Part shown: positions 11,169 through 19,741 of the stretch, in pieces
Layout: each line of letters starts with the position of its first letter
Numbering within the stretch: position 1 is the stretch's first letter
Origin: Leishmania martiniquensis
Lineage: Eukaryota; Euglenozoa; Kinetoplastea; Trypanosomatida; Trypanosomatidae
Reading direction: 5' to 3'
Assembly: GCF_017916325.1 (NCBI RefSeq)
Contig: NC_090163.1
Location: 232,501-296,500 of the forward strand
DNA: 64,000 nt
Position numbers and translations under genes: made by a program
Notes under the pieces: generated by a model
The model's input: the letters and a program-made list of their open reading frames with translations, nothing else
Told to the model about the DNA's origin: nothing
Databases searched by the model: none

Positions 11169-11828
11169 CTACTTGGCCAAGTCGTAGCGCTGCTTCGCCC
11201 TCCGCACTACCTGCACCACGTAGTGGTAGAAGAAATCAACATAGAGCAGCGACTGCACAAAGCCGCTAAGAACTGAAATCCAACGCACTTTTCGATAGAT
11301 ATAGTATCGAATGGACCAGTGAATCATGTAGACGACGCGGTACGCCCCAAGGCAGAAAAGGTAGTGCGACGTCAGCGCGTCGTACCGCTCGGTGTACTCC
11401 AGCAAAAAGATCTGTGGCAGAATCGCGACAGCCTCCAGGTACTGCGAGAATGTCCAGCAGAGCTCAACAATGATATTGCGACGCGGCGTGCCGTGAAACA
11501 CAATGGCGAGCACCACGCACGGTACGATGAGGTAACGAATGCGGAACGTGTCATTTTCGCGGTCGTAGGTCGCCTTCCACGGGCTCTTGAACCTCATCAA
11601 ATAGCAGATATGCAGCGTCGAGGTGATGAAGAAGATCTTCATGGTGGTGTTGTAGAGACCGATGAAGGAAAACAGCACATCAAGATAGCGCGTGCAGAAG
11701 ACGATCGCAAACAGCTCCATCGACTTGAGCGATATGCCCGCGGCGGAGCGCTGACGCAGCATCTTTGATAAGAGGATCAAGATCGCTGCGAGATGCAACA
11801 AATCCCCAACTATGCGAACCACAGCCAT
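11169..11828 (-). CDS. ERD2: ER lumen protein-retaining receptor (KDEL receptor)
   Basis: A 219-residue multi-pass membrane protein of normal family length. It matches the ERD2 family along its whole length: RIVGDLLHLAAILILLSKM at the N-terminus, RSAAGISLKSMELFAIVF, TRYLDVLFSFIGLYNTTMK, KATYDRENDTFRIRYLIVP, WTFSQYLEAVAILPQIFLLE, TSHYLFCLGAYRVVYMIHW and LLYVDFFYHYVVQVV. The family binds C-terminal KDEL-type signals in the Golgi and returns escaped ER residents by COPI vesicles. Seven hydrophobic segments are visible, and the basic cytosolic tail RRAKQRYDLAK is compatible with dibasic retrieval. The ATG at 11828 is preceded by a strong pyrimidine tract and AG. It lies in the same unit as Sec13, another secretory factor, but with no evidence of co-regulation. 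Confidence 0.97.
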   Translation of the reverse strand: MAVVRIVGDLLHLAAILILLSKMLRQRSAAGISLKSMELFAIVFCTRYLDVLFSFIGLYNTTMKIFFITSTLHICYLMRFKSPWKATYDRENDTFRIRYLIVPCVVLAIVFHGTPRRNIIVELCWTFSQYLEAVAILPQIFLLEYTERYDALTSHYLFCLGAYRVVYMIHWSIRYYIYRKVRWISVLSGFVQSLLYVDFFYHYVVQVVRRAKQRYDLAK

Positions 11829-11874
11829 TTTTCTGTTTGTGGGCGAGATGTGCTCGCCTTTTCGTAATGGTGGT

Positions 11875-11876
11875 CT
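11875..11876 (-). promoter_or_regulatory. Candidate spliced-leader acceptor AG for ERD2
   Basis: On the minus strand a C/T-only tract (plus 11877-11900, including nine or more G on the plus strand) ends in AG here, 46 nt upstream of the ERD2 ATG. This matches the kinetoplastid trans-splice acceptor pattern. Confidence 0.55.
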
Positions 11877-12003
11877 GGGGGAGGGAGAAGGGGGGGGGGC
11901 TGCGCTGTAAGAGCACAGAAAGAAGATGTGCCGAATGGTGTCCAGAGGGCTCCGAAAAAGAACACGTCACCTAAGGGCAGCAGCGCAGCCAATACGCCTG
12001 AGC

Positions 12004-12021
12004 ATATATATATATATATAT
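12004..12021. repeat. (AT)9 microsatellite, self-complementary
   Basis: Nine AT units flanked by C and G, so the tract is a perfect palindrome that could extrude or fold in RNA. It sits in the ERD2 5' flank / V-ATPase e 3' UTR. Confidence 0.95.
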
Positions 12022-13194
12022 GCGGGTGTACACCACAGTTGCTATCCCTCGCGTTGCTCTGTCTCTTCTCGCTGAGCGACTATGTGTGTGTGTGTGTTGC
12101 TGAGCCGACGGCAAACGCATAAACGATCGTTGAGATTCTGCCCGCGTCACGGAGAGACCAATACGGAAAAAAGGCGGGGCAAAGTTGAAGATGATCAAGA
12201 GGGGCCGAGAGCAGCGATGAAAAGCCTGGGCTGGCCGACGAACCGGGACCTCATCATGGCAGGCGGTAGAGAGAGGAAGGGGTGTATGGATAGAGGCACA
12301 AACGCAGACCTCTTATCCTATCGACGTCGATCCAAGATGAAGCATGCGCCGTGTGACGGGAAAACGAGCTAAGCGGATCCTCGTTAACAGCGAACCAGAC
12401 ACGGGATTCGCGTTTACACACGTATGTCATGCGCCCTCAGTGAGGTTCGTCTCTGAGCTGGCCCATTCGCTCCATGAGAACGAGATTAGGTCAGAGAAGC
12501 ACCAAGCAGCAGGCCTGTGTCTCACACATCGCCAAGTCATTCACTAGCAAAAACAGTCGAGAGCTTCCGTTGGCGCCATCTCCGCCGTGCGCGCTGCCTC
12601 CTATACCCTCTTCAAATCTTTGTTGCCTTATCATTCGGCCTGTGGTCCTTTTTGCTTCCTTCACTTCATCGTCTTCTCTCATGCGCATGAGCACTGCCCA
12701 ACAAGCATACACACACCGGATTCGCGTGTGCGCGCGAGCACAGGCAGACACATGCACACACAGAACCTAAATAGGCTGTGCGATCACGAAGAATAGGAGA
12801 GACAGATCAGCGCTTCACAAGGCGCGAGCGGGTCAAGACAGTGCACCCGCCTCGCCTCGAAAATAAAAGGGAAAACTGCAATAAGACTACACGTTGCACA
12901 AAATCACAGGCCAGGTGCGCCGTGTGGCCGCGGGGTCGCCACACAACGGAGAGATGAAGAGGAAACCGGGGAAAGGAGACCGTCATCCGTGCAGACTCGC
13001 CGGCCCCACGCCAGCGCCAGGTGGGCAGGGGCGACCCGCCACTCCTGTGAAGGCTATCAAGTGCGTTGGTTGGGGGAAGAGCAAACCTACACACGCAGAG
13101 GGCACAGATGACCCGTCGATGTGGTATAGTCCGTTTGACTTACACCCATGGAGAGCCCACGGCATGAGGGCACCCGCGCACCTCTTCGCCCTTT

Positions 13195-13401
13195 TCACTC
13201 AGCCTTGATAGACCGAGTGGGCAGTAGGAGTGGGTTCATCTGCGCCATGTAGATGAGCGCCCACGACATCCAGCAGCAGAAGGTGCCAACCGCGCATAGC
13301 ACCCGCACGAGGTCGACCTGGCTCTTTGCCCAGAACGGTGCGCTCAGCGCGCCGGCAGCACCGATGATGAGGAAGATGAGGGTACCGAGAAGGAGGCCCA
13401 T
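13195..13401 (-). CDS. V-type proton ATPase V0 subunit e (Vma9-like)
   Basis: A 68-residue protein with two hydrophobic segments (GLLLGTLIFLIIGAAGAL and VLCAVGTFCCWMSWALIYMA) followed by AQMNPLLLPT. The arrangement TM-TM-AQxNPL near the C-terminus is the signature of the V-ATPase subunit e / ATP6V0E family (PF05493), whose members are 70-80 residues. Role in the family: small integral subunit of the proton-conducting V0 sector, in acidocalcisomes and endosomal membranes in trypanosomatids. The frame is open further upstream, but the 43 extra residues are basic and low in hydrophobicity, unlike the family, and pyrimidine-rich, AG-bearing sequence at plus 13405-13480 looks like a splice-acceptor region. 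I therefore use the internal ATG. Very short genes like this are easily missed. Confidence 0.82.
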   Translation of the reverse strand: MGLLLGTLIFLIIGAAGALSAPFWAKSQVDLVRVLCAVGTFCCWMSWALIYMAQMNPLLLPTRSIKAE

Positions 13402-14569
13402 GGTGCCCCGTGTAACGATCCTGCGCTTGTTGCAAGACGCCGGCGACAAGAGCGAGAGGAGGTGGAGCAGAGGAGGAGAACGGGGACGCACCTGCACCGG
13501 AATCTCTCTCACCAAAAGCTGCGACCCCAAGAAGGGAGAGAGAGAGGGGGAGGAAGAGTGAGGAAGGGGCGGGACAGCAGCGGCAGAAGGCGCCGGTGAA
13601 GGGATGAAGAGGAGGGAAGAGACAGTGACGCGAAGAATAAAAAAAGGGGCGCGCGTGTGCGTGCGGCTATCCGTTTACGTCGTTGTTTCTCAGCTGTGGC
13701 ACGCACCTATAACGAGCGCCTCGAGAAGAGTTAGGGAGTAGCGCAGTTGCCTGAAAATGTGTCTGCGCACGTGTGCGTGTAACTATTTTGTCCAGCGGGA
13801 AAGCGGGCGACCACGAGAGAGGCGCGGCGACGTCGACGTTATGGCGGATGAGTCCGTGTGGGAGAGAGAGAGAGAATCGCAGCATGAGAAGCGCACATAG
13901 AGGCAATACGCGAAGCTCCGGGGCACCGGAGAGAGAAATGGCATGTGCGGAAGGCCTGGCAAAGGGGCGCATGGCTGGAAAGGGGTGAAACACCTTCACG
14001 CGAAAACTGGATCGAGAGGTGGAATAGGGAGCGCCTATTGTACAGAAGGAGTGCAGTAAAGGCATGGGCCTTCCCTGAAACCACGTGAAGGACGAACGTC
14101 AGCCTGGTTGCCTCGCATGCGGTACACTCACACGCATAGAGGCACGACATGCGAGCTGTGACGCTCTTGGCATGCTTCATCGCGTACTGATCCTCCTCCT
14201 CCTCCCCCCTTTCGCTCTACAGTCCCCTCTTGTAGTGTCGGGCACATTTTGGTGTGGGGGGACGGGGGAGGATAGTGTGGTGTGCAGCCCACACAGCGAG
14301 AGGCACTTCACAGGAAGGAGAGAGGAGAGGAAAGCCTCCCGGCAACGGCGAGGAGAATATGCGCCTCTCCTCCCCCCTTCCCTCCTTTACTTTCTGGAAT
14401 CCCCTCCACGCATCAGGCGGTGAGATGCGGGGGAATTGGTGAGGAGCGAAAAGAAGCAAAAGGGGACGTCGATAGAGAGAAGGCCACGTCCGGGGAGGTC
14501 GAGGAAGAGATGAGGGCGTACGCAACGCCATAAGAAGCGCGGAGCCGACGTTCGTCACCCGCCCGCCCT
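13402..14569. other. Intergenic spacer (Sec13 3' UTR / V-ATPase e 5' flank)
   Basis: No supported gene. Plus-strand purine blocks (13445-13480, 13530-13625, 13858-13875, 14240-14280) give pyrimidine tracts on the transcribed strand. Confidence 0.45.
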
Positions 14570-15652
14570 TCACAGGGTGGTGGGGTTCTCCAGCTCACTC
14601 ACCACGCGCCACTCCCCCTGATTGCCCGCCTCCTTCCACATCGCCACTGTGCCATCTGCGTAGGACACCAACAGAAATGTCCCTACGAGAGACCACGAGA
14701 GTTTCGTCACACTTTCGCCTGAAGTGCCGTGGGGCGGAGGCAGAAGGCGGCACTGCCATTGGTGCGAGGCGGGCCCATCCTGTGACCAGACAGCCACCAG
14801 CCCGTCCTCTGACCCGGCCGCAATGTAGGTAAACGGCAGGCCCAGATTCGGTGCCCAGCTCACCTCCCGCCACACGGGGGTGCCCGACACCTCAGGCGCC
14901 TCTAGCTCCACGGACGACCACACGGACTCGAGCGGCGCGCCGCTTCCTTCGCCGGCGGGCCGCGGCGCAAACGAGTGCGTCCAGAGCTTCACGAGCCGGC
15001 CACCCCCGCACGTGACCAGACGGGGCGGTGCGAGCGGCAGAGGCGGCGCCATGCCCAGAGCAGCACCGAAATCCTTTTCCAGCGGCGCCATGAGCAGCGC
15101 CCCCGGAGGAAAGAACGGTGAGAACGCGAGGCCGCTGCAGCCATGCGGGTGGCTCTCAAAGGAGTGAATGTCCCAGGTGCCATCTGGCCCGCCGGTAAAG
15201 ACGACAACCGCCCCATCGGCGCAGCCGACGGCGAATAGCTTCCCGTACTCGTGCGGGGCCCACGCCACACACCAGCCTGCAGTGGCCAGGGTGTAGACGT
15301 AGATTTTGCGATACTGTGCGTCGTTGCCCACGTCAAACCAGAGAGCTACCTCATTGCTTCCTTCGGTGCACGTGACGAGGGCAGCCGTGTAGAAGGCGGT
15401 AGGTGCCCACGCCACGCACGTCACCGTCGCCACCTGGTCCTCACAGCAGCACTGCAGCACCGCCACTAGGCTCCACGTCGTGGGCTGCGGTCCACCCTTG
15501 TACTGTGACGCCTCCTTCGAGGAGGACGTGACAGACTCATAAACGCGCACCGTGCCATCGACGCTCGCCGTGGCGAGGTGCCGTCCGTTCGCATTCGCTG
15601 CAATGTCGGTCACGGCCGCTGTGTGGCCCGTGTCCAGTAACGTGTCACTCAT
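14570..15652 (-). CDS. SEC13: Sec13, COPII coat and nuclear-pore WD40 protein
   Basis: 360 residues, slightly longer than the 300-330 usual for the family because of insertions between blades. WD-type repeats include GHTAAVTDIAANANGRHLA (residues 8-26) with ASVDGTVRVYE; CVAWAPHEYGKLFAVGCADG, matching the family's WAPHDYGLILACGSSDG; and GCSGLAFSPFFPPGALL, matching its NAVSWAP...PGSL. The final LSWSLVGTFLLVSYADGTV and MWKEAGNQGEWRVVSE correspond to the Sec13 end (LSWS.TGNxLAVSxGDNxVxLWKE). Family role: with Sec31 it forms the outer COPII cage at ER exit sites, and with Nup84-complex partners it builds the nuclear pore. The ATG at 15652 follows a good acceptor. Identification is strong; Seh1 is the only close alternative and fits less well. 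Confidence 0.93.
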   Translation of the reverse strand: MSDTLLDTGHTAAVTDIAANANGRHLATASVDGTVRVYESVTSSSKEASQYKGGPQPTTWSLVAVLQCCCEDQVATVTCVAWAPTAFYTAALVTCTEGSNEVALWFDVGNDAQYRKIYVYTLATAGWCVAWAPHEYGKLFAVGCADGAVVVFTGGPDGTWDIHSFESHPHGCSGLAFSPFFPPGALLMAPLEKDFGAALGMAPPLPLAPPRLVTCGGGRLVKLWTHSFAPRPAGEGSGAPLESVWSSVELEAPEVSGTPVWREVSWAPNLGLPFTYIAAGSEDGLVAVWSQDGPASHQWQCRLLPPPHGTSGESVTKLSWSLVGTFLLVSYADGTVAMWKEAGNQGEWRVVSELENPTTL

Positions 15653-15687
15653 GAGCTCTTGTCCTCAGCCTGCTAATGGAGAGTGGA

Positions 15688-15689
15688 CT
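15688..15689 (-). promoter_or_regulatory. Candidate spliced-leader acceptor AG for SEC13
   Basis: On the minus strand a pyrimidine tract (complement of plus 15690-15706, GA-rich on plus) ends in TTAG, 35 nt upstream of the Sec13 ATG. Confidence 0.55.
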
Positions 15690-16645
15690 AAGAGGAAGAA
15701 GGGGCTACCCAAACAGCACGTGCCCTCTTGCACACACGCAGTATTCCTTTGGCGCTGATGTCTCGCCTTGAGATGCGTCTTGCTTCTGCGCTCGGTCCCG
15801 TTTCCGTTGTCTCCTTTCCCTCTGATAAACTCGACCCCCTCAGGTGGAGGAGCGACACGAACTGTGTGTGTGTGTGTCGTACTTACGCGCAATACAAGGT
15901 AAACGGTTAGACGGTGCTCAGCGTGCTCACTTGAAGGAGTAATCTCGGAAAGAGTCGGCAGGAGAGCCTTTTGTGTGCAGCGTGGATGCCTGGTACTTCC
16001 CGCTGCGCACGCAGACACACTAAACCCGGAGGGTAAAGAAAGCACACACGTGCGCACTTTGCCTGCAACAAAAGACTGCGCTGCGCAGTCAAGCGGACCA
16101 AAAAGCGGATGCGGAGGTAAGTGAGCGGGCTTCCATGAAAGATAGAGAGGTGCGAGAGGATCTGCTCATCAAGATGATGCGGTAAATCCATGCGATGGCG
16201 ACGGCACATGCAGTGAAAAAGAGAGAAGGTCGAGACACTCCCTAAGCATTCCACCATAGACTCACGTACGCCCACCTCAGCACTTGTCATGAAAAGTCGG
16301 GCGATGTCGCGCCGACCGGGGGGCCATAGTCAAAGGCCCATTTGTTTGCCAACGCCCCTGAAGGGGCAGTTACCACCGCGCTCACCCGAGGGAGCTGCCG
16401 TTTCTTTATTGTTCTGTGTGTGTGTGTGTTTGTGTATGTGAGGGGGAGGGGGTCGACTTGGCCTCACTCAAGCATACGCATGCGCGCACTTGCGCAGGCG
16501 TGAGAGAGACACCCACACATGAACGCTAAAAAGGGGAAGGAAAGAAGCGAAGAAAAGAATCTGCAAATCGCCCGATGACATGCCACACTCTCACACGGCA
16601 AAAAGTCGTCGACACACACAAACACACACACGCACACACGGACAG

Positions 16646-16677
16646 ACACACACACACATATATATATATATGTGTGT
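16646..16677. repeat. Compound (CA)n-(TA)n-(TG)n palindromic microsatellite
   Basis: CA repeats pass directly into TA repeats and then TG repeats, so the whole tract is self-complementary and could form a long hairpin. It lies in the 3' UTR region of the LRR-like membrane protein gene. Confidence 0.9.
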
Positions 16678-16909
16678 ATCGACGAACAGTGGACCAAAAG
16701 CGCACGCACGCGCACGTGTACATCCATGCGGGTGAGTACACCACACCCGCCAACAAGTCGAGCCTGGCAGCACCTCCACCCGCTCGGCATACCCGCAAGC
16801 CTTGTCTGCGCGCTCCCCCATCGCCTCCAGCATGGGTAGCACCACGACCCAGCATGCGGACGGAGATACAGCCGCCGTCTCCAAACACACGCACCCGGCG
16901 TTGTGTGGA

Positions 16910-17932
16910 TCAGCTCTTGCCTGCAGCAAGCGCGGTGTGGTGAACGTTCGTCCACATGTCGACGCGCCGCTTTGCAAAGATGAAGTACTTCTGCATGTGA
17001 ACCCAGCCACTGCCGCGGTAGGATCGCCCAACGGAGTCGAAGGCGACCACTGCGGCGAGCGTGAAGACGAACGCGGCGACGCTCCAGAACCACGTGTAGG
17101 CATCCGACAAGCGGCCCTCGCCAAGACGATAGACTAGAGAGTAAGCGCCATACGCGGGCATGCACACAAGACCGAGAAACAGACAGTAATATACAATGAC
17201 AAAGTCGCATGAGAAGGGGACGAGGGCGACGTTATGTTTGCATCGAGAGAACCGGGTTGCCTCATACCAGTCAGCGAGGTAGAGACGGTGTGACTTGACG
17301 GCGCGCAGCTTGGGGTGCATCTCAATCAGAGTCGACAGTGCCTGAACAGAGAGCTCGTTTCGCCAGTCACGCGGCGGGTCATCGAGGCTGTACGTCTCCA
17401 GCACGTCGGCGTTCTTGCACGCCATCATGACACGATGCACAGCGACAGCGTCGTTCCATCCTTCCAACGTCACCTCGCGCAGGTGATGGCAGCGGCTCAG
17501 AAAGCCGAGGAGATGCTTCGACATCGGCTCGCAGTGGCGCGAGAGATAGAGGTATTCGACGCCAGGATTCCAGCGGAAAAGTGGCTCGATAAGGCGGGCA
17601 TCGAGGGCATCGAAGGGCTCACCATTGCACGAGTGAGGCACGACAATGCTTCTGCACCCACGCTCCGTGCCGAAGGCGCGAACACCGCGCAGCCGACTCC
17701 GCAGCGACGGTAAAAAGTACGCTGTATTCACGATGCACGTGGGCTGGTCAGGGAAGCCAAAGAGCGACGGGTTGAGGGCAGCGTAGCCGAGCATTTTTTG
17801 AATGTCATTGATGCGCCATCGGTGCAGCGGCATTGTGCGGAAGAAGCCGCGGTACAAGGGGAGGTACTCCGTTCGGCATCTGCGCTCCGTGAAAGGGTTG
17901 TAGAACCGCGGCCTCCATCGGCGCGGCTCCAT
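16910..17932 (-). CDS. Hypothetical membrane protein with LRR-like region
   Basis: 340 residues from the first ATG at 17932; the frame is open to a GTG at 17992, but eukaryotic initiation needs ATG. The N-terminus is strongly basic (MEPRRWRPRFYNPF). The middle holds irregular leucine-rich units (for example LLGFLSRCHHLREVTLEGWN, ALSTLIEMHPKLRAVKSHRL) spaced like LRRs. Two C-terminal hydrophobic segments follow, FVIVYYCLFLGLVCMPAYGA and WFWSVAAFVFTLAAVVAF, then a basic tail. I do not recognise the family. The layout suggests a membrane protein with a cytosolic LRR-like domain. It sits between Sec13 and the 489-aa gene, with no functional clue from neighbours. Confidence 0.75.
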   Translation of the reverse strand: MEPRRWRPRFYNPFTERRCRTEYLPLYRGFFRTMPLHRWRINDIQKMLGYAALNPSLFGFPDQPTCIVNTAYFLPSLRSRLRGVRAFGTERGCRSIVVPHSCNGEPFDALDARLIEPLFRWNPGVEYLYLSRHCEPMSKHLLGFLSRCHHLREVTLEGWNDAVAVHRVMMACKNADVLETYSLDDPPRDWRNELSVQALSTLIEMHPKLRAVKSHRLYLADWYEATRFSRCKHNVALVPFSCDFVIVYYCLFLGLVCMPAYGAYSLVYRLGEGRLSDAYTWFWSVAAFVFTLAAVVAFDSVGRSYRGSGWVHMQKYFIFAKRRVDMWTNVHHTALAAGKS

Positions 17933-19741
17933 CCTCCGCGCACGCTCGAGTCGGGGGAGGCGGGGCGTCTGAGGAGAGAAGGCCAAAGCCACTTGGGTAA
18001 CGGTGACTCAAGCTTCTCAATCGGCGAAGACGACCCGAAAGACGGTAAAGGAGCTCACAGGAGAGGTAACGAGAAAGCAGAAAAGGGAGGAAAAGAGGCC
18101 GCGAAGTCGTTAGTCGCACGGGCGCAACATTGAAATGTAGGCGCCTCGCTTTGTGCGCCTGGCAGCGCGTTTGCCCTCTGTGTGTGTGTGTGTTTCAGTA
18201 GGCGGCAAAGAGCGCCTGGCGCAGCCGTGCTCGCGCCCTGACGCGCGAAGGAGTTCAAGAGAGACGAAAGTAACGAGACGAGGGATTACTGTGCAGCATC
18301 TGGAGTCTCTCGTCCGTGCATGTGCTCGGGTAAAAGACGCACTGGGAAGCGCTGCGTCTCACAGGCTCCCGGGGGAGAGGAGGGGAGGGGAGCCGGGAAG
18401 CAGCGCCGAGAAAAGCGGAGGCCCACGAGTATAAAGAAAAAAGCGCGTGAGTGAAAATAATGCGAGACGCTCTCGCATGTGCACATCCGCCACACGAAAG
18501 AGAGAAAGAGAGGGCGCGATGAGAAAAGAAGGATCCTGATAGGGGCAGGAGAGGCGACGGCGAAATGCCCAGCAACCAGCCTGCCAGATGTGCGCGCTTT
18601 CTTCTGGGCCCACCTCCCTGTGCGCACCCGCATGGAGGCCGCTGGCGCTGATATGGTCATCCGTTCCGCTCTTTTTCGCGGGGTTCTCTGTCCACCGTTG
18701 GGAAGGGAGGAGAGTGCAGTGCGGTGACATGCCCATGTGGCCTCCAAAGGTACGCAGAAGCGCAGAGAGGGCGGGCCTGTGGCGATACTCGCCGCGTCAC
18801 CGCTCGCCTATATTTTTTCTTTTTTCCCGTCAATGAATGACGAGTGGGGCGACGGTGGAGTCGAAAAAAATGGGGGAAGAGGGGGCAATACTTCGAGAGT
18901 GTCGAGAAGGCGGCTCGGCGTTGCTATGTGTTTCTTTGTCTTTGCGTTTGGCCCACTTGGGCACCGGCAGAGACAGCTGCATGCGCACACGCCCGACGGC
19001 AGAGAATGGAGTCGTGTGAAGCGGATGAAGAGTCCAAAAAGGAACTCCGTCCCTCCCAAAAAGGGGGAAAGCGGCGCCTTCGCTGCGTCGCGGTCGTCTC
19101 ACTCTCACTGCCTGTGCATCTGTAAGCCGAAGATCCCACACGAACAAGAAAGGCAAAAAAAGAGCGGCGCTCCCCGTGCGATAGGTTCGCTGCGTGAAGG
19201 CCAGTGTGAAGAAGTGACCGCGCGCCGATGCATGCCTATGCGCATCCGGGTCAGACGGCCGCTCAAGGAAGAGACGGGGGGAGGGTGGAGAGAGGAATCC
19301 TCCTGGGCGCGCAAAGCAAGCTGCGCCTTCGCCGAGAGAAGGCAAAGGAGAGACCTACAGTTTTGGTGAGCGTGAGGGGCGGCGCTCACACCCACGCAAT
19401 CGGCTTCGCAGCCGATGTTGCTTGACACGATGTTTACGGCACGCTATACTTGACGAGATGAGACAATGGCGCCACGCTGTAGCGGTGGCGCACTTCCCAT
19501 TTTGCTCCAGACATCCACGGACGACTCGATAAGAGGGAGAAGACGCGTTCGTGCGCTGAGCAGGAGGCTAAGCTGCGCGGCGGTACACGCTCACAGAAGC
19601 ACACACAAAGGTGCACAGGTAAGCAGGAGGAACGCACCTGCAGCATGTCAACGCGCGGCACCACCCTCCGTGTTGTGCTTCGAGCTCCCCACCCCCACCC
19701 GTCATCATGCGCGCACAAAGCTGCATGTGCCCGCAATAGAC
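17933..19741. other. Intergenic spacer
   Basis: 1.8 kb without a supportable gene. Several overlapping frames on both strands (18286-18747, 18737-19369, 18830-19345) have biased, low-complexity translations typical of UTR. Short TG run at 18179-18194. Confidence 0.45.

Larger units (their letters stand above)
11829..13194. other. Intergenic spacer (V-ATPase e 3' UTR / ERD2 5' flank)
   Basis: No supported gene. It contains the (AT)9 tract at 12004-12021, a short TG run near 12082-12096 and CA-type tracts near 12710-12765. Open frames are short and repeat-derived. Confidence 0.45.
15653..16909. other. Intergenic spacer with CA-TA-TG compound repeat
   Basis: No supported gene. It holds TG runs near 15862-15876 and 16417-16440 and the compound repeat at 16646-16677. 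Frames on the minus strand translate the repeat into Cys/Val-rich runs and are rejected. Confidence 0.45.

Noticed and set aside
17933..17992. N-terminal extension of the LRR-like membrane protein from GTG
   Set aside because: Eukaryotic initiation at GTG is not expected; the first ATG (17932) is used. The same reasoning was applied at 21262, 30229, 32340, 40147, 49251, 51304, 52078, 53010 and 60141.
18737..19369. 210-residue plus frame
   Set aside because: Wrong strand for the unit, overlapped by equally long frames in other phases, biased composition.
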